The translations under genes were made by a program, and so were the position numbers. Positions 28,985 to 39,800 of a stretch of DNA of 64,000 nt are shown piece by piece; the stretch's first letter is position 1; each line of letters opens with the position of its first letter. This DNA is from Roseivivax isoporae LMG 25204 (GTDB taxonomy: Bacteria; Pseudomonadota; Alphaproteobacteria; Rhodobacterales; Rhodobacteraceae), in NCBI RefSeq assembly GCF_000521865.1, contig NZ_JAME01000007.1, positions 98,120-162,119 on the forward strand, given 5' to 3'. A model generated the notes under the pieces. It worked only from the letters and a program-made list of their open reading frames with translations. It did no database searches and had not been told where the DNA came from.

Positions 28985-29132
28985 CGCGGGATCTCGCTCT
29001 CCGGCAGGGGTCGGCCGCGAGCCAAGCGCGCGCCGCGCAAATTTGCAAGCCGGCTGCCCCCATTTCCCCCGCGCCCGCCAGCGTATAGGACGCGGGGGAC
29101 ACGGGGACTGCCGCCGCGAGAGGACGATCACG

Positions 29133-30023
29133 ATGGACAACCTGCGCGGCATCGCCCTCATGGTCCTCGCCATGGCCGGCTTCGCCATCGAGGACGCCTT
29201 CATCAAGGGCGCGGCCGCAACCCTGCCCACCGGGCAGATCCTCCTGACCATCGGCGTCGTGGGCGGCGGCATCTTCGCGCTCGTGGCCAAGAGCCGCGGC
29301 GTGCGCCTGATCTCGCCCGTCCTGCTGACGCCCGCCCTGCTCTGCCGGACGGCGGCCGAGATGGTGGCAACGATCAGCTTCGTGACCGCGATCACGCTCA
29401 TCCCGCTCGCCATGGCCTCGGCCATCATCCAGGCGGTGCCGCTGGCACTCGCCGCCGGCGCCTCGCTCATCTTCGGCGAGGTGGTGGGCTGGCGGCGCTG
29501 GTCGGCGATCCTGTCGGGCCTCGTCGGCGTGATCGTGATCCTGCGGCCGGGCCTCGAAGGCTTCGACGTGAACGCGCTCTGGGCAGTGCTGGCGGTGTTC
29601 GGCCTCGCCGCGCGCGACCTCGCGGTGCGGGCGGTGCCTGCGACCGTGGGCCATCTCCAGCTCGCGACCTACGGCCTTCTGACCTGCGTGCTCTCGGGCC
29701 TCGTGCTCATCCCCTTCACCGGCCTGCCGGTCCGGCCCGACCCCTACGCGGCGGCGATGCTCGCCGGAGCGAGCATCATGGGCGTCTTCGCCTACTACGC
29801 CATCACGGCGGCGGCCCGCACCGGCGCCGTCGCGGTGGTCACGCCCTTCCGCTACACGCGCATCCTCTTCGCCATCGTCGTGGGCCTCGTCGCCTTTTCC
29901 GAGGTTCCGGACGCGGCGACCCTCGCCGGCGCCGGGCTGGTGGTCGCCTCGGGCGTCTACACGCTCCTGCGCGAACGCAGCCTGGCCCGCGCCGCCGCGC
30001 GCCGCGACGCCGGCGCCGCATGA
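29133..30023 (+). CDS. EamA/DMT-family transporter
   Basis: 296 residues, ten predicted membrane segments in two EamA repeats, for example PLALAAGASLIFGEVVGWRR in the first and TPFRYTRILFAIVVGLVAFSE in the second. Probable metabolite exporter or importer in the inner membrane; substrate unknown. The ATG follows GAGAGGA. Divergent from the TPP-enzyme gene across 148 bp. Confidence 0.86.
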   Translation: MDNLRGIALMVLAMAGFAIEDAFIKGAAATLPTGQILLTIGVVGGGIFALVAKSRGVRLISPVLLTPALLCRTAAEMVATISFVTAITLIPLAMASAIIQAVPLALAAGASLIFGEVVGWRRWSAILSGLVGVIVILRPGLEGFDVNALWAVLAVFGLAARDLAVRAVPATVGHLQLATYGLLTCVLSGLVLIPFTGLPVRPDPYAAAMLAGASIMGVFAYYAITAAARTGAVAVVTPFRYTRILFAIVVGLVAFSEVPDAATLAGAGLVVASGVYTLLRERSLARAAARRDAGAA

Positions 30024-30078
30024 CCCGTTCGCCGTTAACGCTAACAGCTGCGTTTACGAACCCCGTCCCCTGCGCTAG

Positions 30079-31395
<1,317 letters not shown>

Positions 31396-31403
31396 CGCGC
31401 GCA

Positions 31404-31462
31404 CGGGTCCCGCAACTTCCCGGCGCGTTCGCGCGTTGGGGCCGAACACCTCACGGGACCCG
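31404..31462. repeat. Long inverted repeat between eno and dedA
   Basis: CGGGTCCCG (31404-31412) and CGGGACCCG (31454-31462) are perfect 9-bp arms enclosing a GC-rich 41-nt segment. It begins 9 bp after the eno stop and ends 9 bp before dedA, filling the gap. Possibly a terminator or attenuator without U-run. Confidence 0.4.
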
Positions 31463-31470
31463 ACCGCCGC

Positions 31471-32109
31471 ATGCCAAACTGGATCCTCGACTTCATGCAG
31501 CAGGGCGGCGCCGTCGCGGTGGCCGCCCTGATGTTCCTCGAGAACCTCTTCCCCCCGATCCCGTCCGAGGTGGTGATGCCGCTCGCCGGCTACATCGCCG
31601 AGCGCGACGGCACGAGCCTCGTGCTGATGATCGCGGGCGGCAGCATCGGGTCGCTCGCCGGCGCGTTCTTCTGGTACTGGGTCGGCCGCAGGATCGGCGT
31701 CGACCGGCTCAAGGACTTCTCGCGCGCCTATGGCCGCTGGCTGACGCTCACGCCGGGCGACATCGACGCCGCGGACCGCTGGTTCGACCGCTACGGCGGG
31801 CTCGCGGTGTTCTTCGGCCGCCTGATCCCGGGCGTGCGCACCTTCATCTCGGTGCCCGCCGGCATCTCGGGGATGGGTCTCGGCAAGTTCCTGGTCTTTT
31901 CCGCCGCGGGAACGGTCCTCTGGACCGCGTTCCTCGCGCTCGCGGGCTGGTATCTCGGCCAGAACTACGCCGCGGTCGAGGGCTGGCTCGGCCCGGTCTC
32001 GAACGTCATCATCGTGGGGCTCGTCGCGGGCTACCTCTACCGCGTCGCGACCTTCCGGCGGACCGTGCGCAAGCAGGACCGCAAGCGCGAGCGGCGCGAG
32101 CGCGGCTAG
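31471..32109 (+). CDS. DedA-family membrane protein
   Basis: 212 residues, SNARE-associated/DedA family of inner-membrane proteins linked to lipid flipping and proton-motive-force maintenance. Shows MFLENLFPPIPSEVVMPLAGY, the re-entrant loop region FFGRLIPGVRTFISVPAGISGM, and a very basic C-terminal tail (KQDRKRERRERG). Converges on ccmE with 13 bp between. Confidence 0.9.
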   Translation: MPNWILDFMQQGGAVAVAALMFLENLFPPIPSEVVMPLAGYIAERDGTSLVLMIAGGSIGSLAGAFFWYWVGRRIGVDRLKDFSRAYGRWLTLTPGDIDAADRWFDRYGGLAVFFGRLIPGVRTFISVPAGISGMGLGKFLVFSAAGTVLWTAFLALAGWYLGQNYAAVEGWLGPVSNVIIVGLVAGYLYRVATFRRTVRKQDRKRERRERG

Positions 32110-32122
32110 GCCGTCCGCGCCG

Positions 32123-32578
32123 TCAGCTGCCCGGCTCGGCCTCCTTGTAGACGCCCTGCTCCTTCAGCGCGTCCACGACCTCCTTCGGCATGTAGGTCTC
32201 GTCGTGCTTGGCGAGGATCTCCGTCGCCTCGAACGTGCCGTCCACGAAGCGGCCGGTCCCGACCATGCCCTGGTTCTCCTCGAAAAGGTCGGGCAGCACG
32301 CCGCGGTAGACCACCGGCACGCTTGCGCCGCCATCGGTCACGCGGAACGAGATCGCCTCGCCCTGCCCGCGCACCACGCTGCCCTCCTCGACCAATCCGC
32401 CGATGCGGAAGACCTCTGTCGCCATGGGCGGCTCCGCCATGACCTGGCTCGGGGAGCGGAAGAAGTTGATGCCGTCGCGCATGGCGTAGCCGATGAGCGC
32501 GGTCGACAGCACCAGCGCCACGGCGGCGAGCGCCACGACCTGGACGCGCCGCTTCTTCTTCAATGTGCCAAGCGCCAT
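32123..32578 (-). CDS. ccmE: Cytochrome c maturation haem chaperone CcmE
   Basis: Periplasmic membrane-anchored haem carrier for c-type cytochrome assembly. 151 residues, one N-terminal membrane anchor (about 12-31), OB-fold, and the haem-attachment motif H125-x3-Y129 in LAKHDETYMP. Start preceded by GGAGGGG. No other ccm genes are nearby. Confidence 0.95.
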   Translation of the reverse strand: MALGTLKKKRRVQVVALAAVALVLSTALIGYAMRDGINFFRSPSQVMAEPPMATEVFRIGGLVEEGSVVRGQGEAISFRVTDGGASVPVVYRGVLPDLFEENQGMVGTGRFVDGTFEATEILAKHDETYMPKEVVDALKEQGVYKEAEPGS

Positions 32579-32633
32579 CCGCGATCCCCTCCGTCCGTTC
32601 AGTCGGGAATATACGGGATCGCGGGCAGTCGCA

Positions 32634-32661
32634 AAAGGACCCGGCGCCGCGGCGCCGGGTC
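32634..32661 (-). terminator. Terminator-like hairpin after the alcohol dehydrogenase gene
   Basis: Perfect 11-bp stem GACCCGGCGCC (32638-32648) / GGCGCCGGGTC (32651-32661), 17 bp beyond the dehydrogenase stop. On the minus strand it is followed by CTTTTG, a short T-run. Likely intrinsic terminator separating the dehydrogenase from ccmE. Confidence 0.65.
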
Positions 32662-32678
32662 ACAGCATCGTCAGGCGG

Positions 32679-33788
32679 TCACTCCGCGGCCAGCGCGTGG
32701 TCGCGCACCGGGTCGGCGATCGGCGTCGCGCCGGTATCCGCAAGCGTGCTCATGTCGATCACGTGGCGGAAATGCCCCGCGCCGCCCTTCTCGAGCGTCG
32801 CCAGCACGTCGTTGATGTCGCGTGCCCCCACGGTCTCGATCGCGGGCTCGATGCCGTGCGCGGCGCAGAGGTCGAGCACCTCCTGCGTCTCGGCGATCCC
32901 GCCGATCAGCGAACCCGACAGCGTGATCCGGTTGAACACGAGCGGTCCGGGCGAGAACGCCTCGAGCTCGATCATGTTGCCCACGATGCAGAGATTGCCG
33001 TCGTGGCGCATCAGCGAGATGTAGGGGGCCACGTCGAAGGCGACCGGGATCGTGTTGATCATCATGTCGACGCTGCCCGCCAGCTCGGCCATCGCGTCGG
33101 GATCCTGCGACGACACCACGCGGTCCGCGCCGAAGCCGCGGATCTCCTCGGCCTTGTCGAGGCTGCGCGTCAGCGCGATCACCTCGGCGCCCAGCGCCTT
33201 GCCGATCTTGATCGCCATGTGGCCGAGCCCGCCGACACCGGCCACCGCCAGCCGCTGGCCCGTCTTCAGGCCGAAATGCTTCATCGGGTTGTAGACCGTG
33301 ATGCCCGCGCAGAGGATCGGCGCCGCCGCCTCCGACCGCAGGCCCTCGGGGATGCGCAGCACGAATTCCTCGCGCACCACGATGCGGCTCGTGTAGCCGC
33401 CATAGGTGTTGATGCCCGACGGGATCTTGGTGCCGTTGTAGGTCATGGTGCAGCTGTGCGGACCGCTGCAATACTGCTCGTCGCCCGCGCGGCATTCCGG
33501 GCAGTCCTGGCAGCTGTCGACCATGCAGCCGACGCCCACACGGTCGCCCTCGGCGAACTTGGTGACGTCGCGGCCGGCCTTGCGCACCACGCCCACGATC
33601 TCGTGGCCCGGCACGCAGGGAAAGATCGTGTTGCCCCAGTCGTCGCGCACCTGGTGCAGGTCGGAATGGCACATGCCGCAATGGGTGATCTCGATCTCGA
33701 CCTCGCCCGCGCGCGGCTCCGCGCGGTCGAAGGTGACGGGGACGAGATCGCGGTCGGCGGCGGTGGTTCCGTATCCGGTGACTTTCAT
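32679..33788 (-). CDS. Zinc-dependent NAD(P) alcohol dehydrogenase, YahK/cinnamyl-alcohol type
   Basis: 369 residues of the medium-chain dehydrogenase family. Catalytic zinc ligands lie in CGMCHSDLHQ and GHEIVG; structural zinc cysteines in CMVDSCQDCPECRAGDEQYC; cofactor loop GVGGLGHMAIK. Probably reduces aldehydes with NADPH. The start has AAAGGGCAG upstream. It lies between argC and ccmE on the same strand but has its own hairpins on both sides, so it is probably a separate unit. Confidence 0.9.
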   Translation of the reverse strand: MKVTGYGTTAADRDLVPVTFDRAEPRAGEVEIEITHCGMCHSDLHQVRDDWGNTIFPCVPGHEIVGVVRKAGRDVTKFAEGDRVGVGCMVDSCQDCPECRAGDEQYCSGPHSCTMTYNGTKIPSGINTYGGYTSRIVVREEFVLRIPEGLRSEAAAPILCAGITVYNPMKHFGLKTGQRLAVAGVGGLGHMAIKIGKALGAEVIALTRSLDKAEEIRGFGADRVVSSQDPDAMAELAGSVDMMINTIPVAFDVAPYISLMRHDGNLCIVGNMIELEAFSPGPLVFNRITLSGSLIGGIAETQEVLDLCAAHGIEPAIETVGARDINDVLATLEKGGAGHFRHVIDMSTLADTGATPIADPVRDHALAAE

Positions 33789-33836
33789 GTCTGCCCTTTC
33801 GTTTCGGAATCTGCGTTCGGTTTCCGGAACGATGCA

Positions 33837-33854
33837 CGGAACCGCCCGGTTCCG
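33837..33854. repeat. Palindromic hairpin between argC and alcohol dehydrogenase
   Basis: CGGAACCG (33837-33844) / CGGTTCCG (33847-33854), 8-bp perfect arms with a 2-nt centre, about 45 bp downstream of argC and 50 bp upstream of the dehydrogenase start. Could be an operator for the dehydrogenase or an argC terminator lacking a U-run. Confidence 0.4.
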
Positions 33855-33898
33855 CGCTGCAGCATGGCTCACGCCGATCTCAACGCCTTGTGACGGCG

Positions 33899-34927
33899 TC
33901 AGGGGAAACAGGGCGCCAGCATCAGGCCCGCGGTCTCCTCGACACCGAGCATCAGGTTGGCGTTCTGCACCGCCTGGCCCGACGATCCCTTGGTCAGGTT
34001 GTCCAGCGCCGCGATCACGATGGTCCGCCCGCTCACCCGGTCGCCCGACACGCCGACATGGCAGAAGTTCGAGCCGCGCACGTGGTGCGTGGACGGCATC
34101 TCGCCCATGGGCAGGACCTGCAGGAACGGTTCGGCCGCATAGGCCTCGGACAAGGCCGCATGCACCGCGGCCGGGTCGCCCGAGACGTAGACCGTGGCGA
34201 GGATGCCGCGGTTCATGGGCAGGAGGTGCGGCGTGAACTGCACCCGCACCTCGCGGCCCGCAAGCTTCGAGAATTCCTGGTCGAACTCGCCGAGATGCCG
34301 GTGCGTGCCGCCCACCCCGTAGGCGTTCGTGCCCTCGCTCAGCTCCGCGTGCAGGAGGTTCTCCTTCAGCGACCGGCCCGCGCCCGACACGCCGCACTTG
34401 AGGTCGAGGATGATGTCGTCGAGCCCGATCACCCCGCCCGCGATCAGCGGGCGCAGCGCGAACTGCCCGGTCGCCGCGTTGCAGCCGGTTCCGGCGACCA
34501 GACGCGCCGCGCGGATCTCCTCGCGGTAGAACTCGGTCAGGCCGTAGACCGCTTCCTGCTGCATCTCGGCCGCCGCGTGCGGGTTGCCGTACCAGCGCTC
34601 GTAGGCACCGGTGTCCGTCAGACGGAAATCCGCCGACAGGTCCACGATCTTCAGCCCGCGCGGCAGCTTCGAGATGACCTCCTGGCTCGTCTTGTGCGGC
34701 AGCGCGCAGAAGCACAGGTCGATCCCGTCGAAGTCGATCTCCTCCCAGGTCACGAGCGGCGGCAGGTCCATGTGGCGCAGGTGCGGAAAGACCTGCGCCA
34801 TCTGCTGGCCGACCTTGGAATTCGCGGCCAGCGCCGCGACCTCCATCTCGGGATGGGTGGCGATCAGCCGCAGAAGTTCGGCGCCGGTATAGCCGGACGC
34901 GCCGATGATGGCGATCCTGTGGGTCAT
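33899..34927 (-). CDS. argC: N-acetyl-gamma-glutamyl-phosphate reductase
   Basis: NADPH-dependent step of arginine synthesis. 342 residues, type-1 ArgC: nucleotide loop [12 protein letters not shown] at 9-20, DLSADFR at 97-102, catalytic cysteine C149, and the [11 protein letters not shown]is region. The cysteine context is GTGCNAATG rather than the common GCYPT. Upstream murI is co-oriented, with a perfect hairpin in the 58-bp gap. Confidence 0.94.
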   Translation of the reverse strand: MTHRIAIIGASGYTGAELLRLIATHPEMEVAALAANSKVGQQMAQVFPHLRHMDLPPLVTWEEIDFDGIDLCFCALPHKTSQEVISKLPRGLKIVDLSADFRLTDTGAYERWYGNPHAAAEMQQEAVYGLTEFYREEIRAARLVAGTGCNAATGQFALRPLIAGGVIGLDDIILDLKCGVSGAGRSLKENLLHAELSEGTNAYGVGGTHRHLGEFDQEFSKLAGREVRVQFTPHLLPMNRGILATVYVSGDPAAVHAALSEAYAAEPFLQVLPMGEMPSTHHVRGSNFCHVGVSGDRVSGRTIVIAALDNLTKGSSGQAVQNANLMLGVEETAGLMLAPCFP

Positions 34928-34960
34928 GGTCTGTCTCCCTCGGGACGGGTCTTGTCTCTG

Positions 34961-34982
34961 GCGGGCGGCAGAAGCCGCCCGC
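34961..34982 (-). repeat. Hairpin between murI and argC
   Basis: GCGGGCGGC (34961-34969) and GCCGCCCGC (34974-34982) form a perfect 9-bp stem with tetraloop AGAA (TTCT on the coding strand), 3 bp past the murI stop. No U-run. Confidence 0.55.
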
Positions 34983-34985
34983 GCC

Positions 34986-35798
34986 TCACGCGCTCTCGAA
35001 CCGGATCTCGCGTCGGAGGAACTGGGTCGCCTGCCCGGACACCTTGCGCGGATCGCCCGTGGTCAGGAACCGCGCCGGCCGGTCCGCGCCGCGCATCTCC
35101 GGATGCCGCGCGAGATAGTCCGCAAGGCTCTCGGCCACCACCTCGGCCTGGCTGTAGACCTTGACCTCGGGGCCCAGCGCCGCGCGGAACTGGTCCTCGA
35201 GCAGCGGGTAATGCGTGCAGCCCAGCATCGCCGCGTCGGGATGCGGCATCTTGCGCTTCAGCGCCTCGACGTGGCTGCGCACCAGCGCCTCGGCGAGGAT
35301 CATGTCGCCCTCCTCGATCGCGTCGACGAGCCCGCCGCAGGATTGCGCCTCGACGTCGACGCCCACCGCGCGAAAGCTCAGCTCGCGCTGGAACGCGCGG
35401 CTGCGCACCGTCGCCGGCGTGGCGAACAGCGCGACGCAGTTGACCGCCACCTCCCGCGGGGGCGAGTTGTCGCCCCAGCGCCGCTCGGTCAGCGCCTCGA
35501 TCAGCGGCACGAAGACGCCCAGCACCCGCTTGCCCGGCGGCACCCAGCCTTCCTGCATGCGCCGCAGCGCCGCGGCGCTGGCGGTGTTGCACGCGAGGAT
35601 GACGAGGTCGCAGCCCTCCTCGAACAGCCGCGACACGCCGGCCACGGTCAGGTCGTAGATGTCGTCGGCCTCGCGCACGCCGTATGGCGCGTTCGCGTTG
35701 TCGCCGAGATAGACGAAGGACACGTCGGGCAGCCGCCGCGCCACCCGGTCGAGCACGGTCAGTCCGCCGAGCCCCGAATCGAAGATCCCAACCGCCAT
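34986..35798 (-). CDS. murI: Glutamate racemase
   Basis: Makes D-glutamate for peptidoglycan. 270 residues with [10 protein letters not shown] (D7, S8), first catalytic cysteine C70 in ACNTAS, and second C194 in GCTHYP. Confidence 0.95.
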   Translation of the reverse strand: MAVGIFDSGLGGLTVLDRVARRLPDVSFVYLGDNANAPYGVREADDIYDLTVAGVSRLFEEGCDLVILACNTASAAALRRMQEGWVPPGKRVLGVFVPLIEALTERRWGDNSPPREVAVNCVALFATPATVRSRAFQRELSFRAVGVDVEAQSCGGLVDAIEEGDMILAEALVRSHVEALKRKMPHPDAAMLGCTHYPLLEDQFRAALGPEVKVYSQAEVVAESLADYLARHPEMRGADRPARFLTTGDPRKVSGQATQFLRREIRFESA

Positions 35799-35831
35799 GT
35801 CCCGTCCCCTCGGATGGGGCCGAGCGGCCCC

Positions 35832-36722
35832 TCAGACGCTCTGGTCGCGCCTGTGCTTCACCTCGAACTCGAAGCCCGCCTCGAGCGAGGCGAGCGGAGT
35901 CGGAGACAGTCCATACGTCGATTTCCGGAGGAACTCCATCAGGTCTCGCGCGTCGCGCGCCCGCGGGCCGATCTCGGCCGGCGGGATCGGCCGGCCGATC
36001 ACCAGCCGCACCGGCTTGTCCACGCGCCGCCCGAACTCGCGGATCAGCAGCCCCATGCGCAGCGTGTAGTGCAGGTGGCTCGCCAGCTGGAACAGCCGCG
36101 AATTGTGGCCGTCGAAATAGATCGGCACCACGGTCGCGCCGGACTTCGCGATCATCCGGGCGGTGAAGCTGCGCCAGCCCGGGTCCATCGGCCGCGCGAA
36201 AGGGCGCAGCGCCGTCGAGACGGTGCCGCCCGGGAAGATCCCGATCGCCCCGCCCGCGCCGAGATAGCGCAGCGCCTCCTTGCGGGTCTCGAGGTTCTGC
36301 GCCACCGCTGCCTTGGTGTCGTCGAATGAGATCGGCAGGATCACCCGGTCGAGGTCCTGCGCCTTGCGGAACACGCTGTGGGCGAGGATGCGGAAATCGC
36401 CGCGGGCCACCGACATCAGGTGCCCCAGCATCAGCCCGTCGAGGATGCCGTAGGGATGGTTCGCCACCACCACGAGCGGCCCCTGCGCCGGGATGTCGGC
36501 CATGGCGCCGCCCACGACCTCGAGCCGGAGGCCGTAGCGCTCGACCATCACCTGCCAGAAATCCCGGCCCGCGCGCACCTCCTCCTCGTAGCCCTCCGCC
36601 CGCCGGATCAGGCCGATCCGCCCGGTGGCGTTCTCCATCAGCCGGATCAGGGCGCGGCCGCCCCGGGTCTGCGCGGAATAGGAATACGAGATGTCCCGGG
36701 CCACCTGACCTCGTTCGGGCAT
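35832..36722 (-). CDS. Lysophospholipid acyltransferase (PlsC-like)
   Basis: 296 residues, 1-acylglycerol-phosphate acyltransferase superfamily, membrane-associated. Motif I is NHPYGILDG (the H and D of the acyltransferase), motif III-like GIFPGGTVS, and VVPIYFDG later. Start at 36722 with GAGGAGG upstream; an earlier in-frame ATG adds a cysteine-rich stretch with no ribosome site. Phospholipid or ornithine-lipid acylation is plausible. Confidence 0.85.
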   Translation of the reverse strand: MPERGQVARDISYSYSAQTRGGRALIRLMENATGRIGLIRRAEGYEEEVRAGRDFWQVMVERYGLRLEVVGGAMADIPAQGPLVVVANHPYGILDGLMLGHLMSVARGDFRILAHSVFRKAQDLDRVILPISFDDTKAAVAQNLETRKEALRYLGAGGAIGIFPGGTVSTALRPFARPMDPGWRSFTARMIAKSGATVVPIYFDGHNSRLFQLASHLHYTLRMGLLIREFGRRVDKPVRLVIGRPIPPAEIGPRARDARDLMEFLRKSTYGLSPTPLASLEAGFEFEVKHRRDQSV

Positions 36723-36824
36723 CGCGGCGGGCCTCCTCTGGCTCTTGCACGTCACGCAGGAATGCAACGGAAACATGACGGTATTGTAAAAATGGCCGCC
36801 CCGCGGCGTCCCGTCGCGCCGACG

Positions 36825-39800
36825 TTACTCCGCCGCCCGGGCGAGCGTCGCACCGCCGTCCCGCAGCGCCGCCAGAAGCTCTTCCCGGCGCTTCTCGGCC
36901 TTTGCGGCGTTCGCCATCTTCACCGGCCCGAAGCCCCGGATCGACAGCGGCAACTCGGCCAGCGCCACCAGCGCGTCCATGCGCGCCGGGTCCGCCTGCG
37001 GCAGCCATTCGCCCATGTCCGCCTCGTATTGCCGGATGAGCGCCCGCTCCATCCGCCGCTCCTCGGTGCGCCCGAAAGGGTCGAACCACGTCCCCCTGAG
37101 GGCCCTGAGCCGCGACAGCACCGCAAAGCCGCGCAGCATCCCCTCGCCGAAGCGCCGCTTGGCCGGCCGCCCGTCGGGCCCGGTCCGCGACAGCAGCGGT
37201 GGCGCGAGGTGAAAGGTCATGCGGAAATCGCCGCCGAACGCCTCTTCCGCCTTCCTTCGGGTCTCGAGATGCAGCCGCGCCACCTCGTATTCGTCCTTGT
37301 AGGACAGAAGCTTGTGGTAGCCCGTCGCGACCGCTTCGCGCAGCCGGGCATCCTCGACCCGGTCCACCAGCGCGCGGTAGCGCCGCGCCAGCCGGCGGCC
37401 CTGGTAGGCGGTCAGGTGTTCGGCGCGCCGCGCGATCCGCTCCTCGAGGCTCGCGGGTTTCGCCACCACGTTCGGAGCCGCGATCCGCCCCGCCTCGGCG
37501 GGATGGGTGACCGCCCAGCGGCCGATCTCGAAGGCGCGCTTGTTCGCCTCGACCGCTGCGCCGTTCAGGTCGATCGCCTGCATCAGCGCGTCGTGCGGCA
37601 GCGGCACGAGCCCCCGCTGCCACGCCGCGCCGAGGATCATGACGTTGGAGAAGATCGAATCGCCCATCGTCGCCCGCGCGAGCTCGGAGGCGTCGAAGAG
37701 GTCGAGCCGCTCCTGCATCCGCCGCTCGAGCGCCAGTCTCAGGCGGTCCGCCGGCAGCGCGAAATCGGGCTGACGGGTGAAGTCGCCGGTCACGATCTCG
37801 TGGCTGTTGACCACCGCGCCGGTCCGCCCCGGCCGCGTCAGCCCCAGCGTCTTGGCGCCCGCGCTCACCACGAGGTCGCCGCCGATCAGCGCGTCGGCCT
37901 CGCCGGTCGCCACGCGCACCGCGGTGATGTCCTCGGGCCGGCGGGCGAGCCGCAGGTGGATGTGCACCGCGCCGCCCTTCTGCGCGAGGCCCGCCATCTC
38001 CATCATGCCGGCCCCCATGCCCGCGATCTGCGCCGCCTGCGCCATCACCGCGCCCACGGTCACGACGCCGGTGCCGCCGACGCCGGTGACGACCACGTTC
38101 CACGTCCCCTCGATCCGGGGCAGGTCCGGCACCGGCAGGTCCGGCAGGTCGATCTCGGTCGTCGCGCCCGTGCGCACCCTGGCGCCCTCGAGGGTCACGA
38201 AGGACGGGCAGAACCCGTTCAGGCACGAGAAGTCCTTGTTGCACGCCGACTGGTCGATCGCGCGCTTGCGCCCGAACTCGGTCTCGGCGGGCACGATCGC
38301 CACGCAGTTCGACTGCACGCCGCAATCGCCGCACCCCTCGCAGACATCCGTGTTGATGAAGACCCGCGTGTCCGGGTCGGGAAACGCCCCGCGCTTGCGC
38401 CGGCGCCGCTTCTCGGCCGCGCAGGTCTGCACGTAGATGATGGCCGTCACGCCCGGGACCTCGCGCAGCGCCTTCTGGACATTGTCCAATTCGGCCCGTT
38501 CGTGCCAGCCCACGCCTTGCGGGAACAGCGACCGCTCGGGCTCCTCCTTGGCGTCGAAGACGACCTCGATCCGGCCCACGCCCATCGCCTGCAGCTCGCG
38601 GGCGATCCGGTCGGGGCTGAGGCCCCCCTCGTTCTTCTGCCCGCCGGTCATGGCGACCGCGTCGTTGTAGAGGATCTTGTAGGTGACGTTCGTGCCCGCC
38701 GCGAGCGCGGCCCGGATCGCCTGCACGCCCGAATGGTTGTAGGTCCCGTCGCCGAGGTTCTGGAACACGTGCGGGGTCTTCGAGAACGGCGCCTCGCCGA
38801 TCCAGTTCGCGCCCTCGCCGCCCATGTGGGTGAAGCCGACGGTGTTGCGGTCCATCCACTGCACCATGTAGTGGCAGCCGATCCCCGCATAGCCGCGCGA
38901 GCCCTCGGGCACCTTGGTCGAGGTGTTGTGCGGGCAGCCCGCGCAGTAATAGGGCAGCCGCGCCGCGATCTCCTGCACTTTGTCCGCCTGCCGCGCCTCC
39001 GCGAGCCGCGCGAGCCCCGCCGTCACCCGGTCGGTGCCGCGCCCCTCCTCCACCAGGATGCCGCCCAGCTTTTCCGCGATCCACACGGGATCGAGCGCGC
39101 CGCGCGTCGGAAACAGCTCCTCGCGGTGCATGCCGCCCGCGCCGCCCTTGTACCAGCCGTAGACGCGCCGCCCCCGCCGGTCGTCGAAGATCGCCTCCTT
39201 GACCTGCACCTCGATCAGCTTGCGCTTTTCCTCGACGATCACGATGAGGTCGAGCCCCTCGGCCCAGTCGTGGAACCCCGTCATGTCCAGCGGAAACGTC
39301 TGCCCGATCTTGTAGGTGGTGATCCCGAGCCGCTCCGCCTCCGCCTCGTCGATGCCGAGAAGCGCCAGCGCGTGGCAGAGGTCGAGCCAGTTCTTGCCCG
39401 CCGCGACGAGACCGATCTGCGCCCCCGCCTTGCCCCAGACCCGCCGGTCCATGCCGTTCGCGTGGCTGAACGCCTCGGCCGCGTAGCGCTTGAAGTCGAT
39501 CATGCGCGCTTCCTGCGCGTGCGGCGTGTCGCCCAGCCGGATGTTGAGCCCGCCCTCGGGCATCGCGAAATCGCCCGGCGCCACGAGCCGCAGGCGGTCC
39601 GGCCGTCCGTCAACCACCGCGGTCGCCTCGACCGTGTCCTTCATGGTCTTGAGGCCCACCCAGAGGCCCGAATAGCGCGACAGGGCGTAGCCGTAGATGC
39701 CGTAGTCGAGGATCTCCTGCACGCCCGCCGGGCTCACCACCGGCATGTAGGCATCGACCAGCGCCCATTCCGACTGGTGCAGCACGGTCGAGCTCTCGCC

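Noticed and set aside
34924..39084. Open frame of about 1386 codons on the minus strand
   Set aside because: Out-of-frame reading of murI, the acyltransferase and iorAB; composition is Arg/Gly/Ala-rich with no motif.
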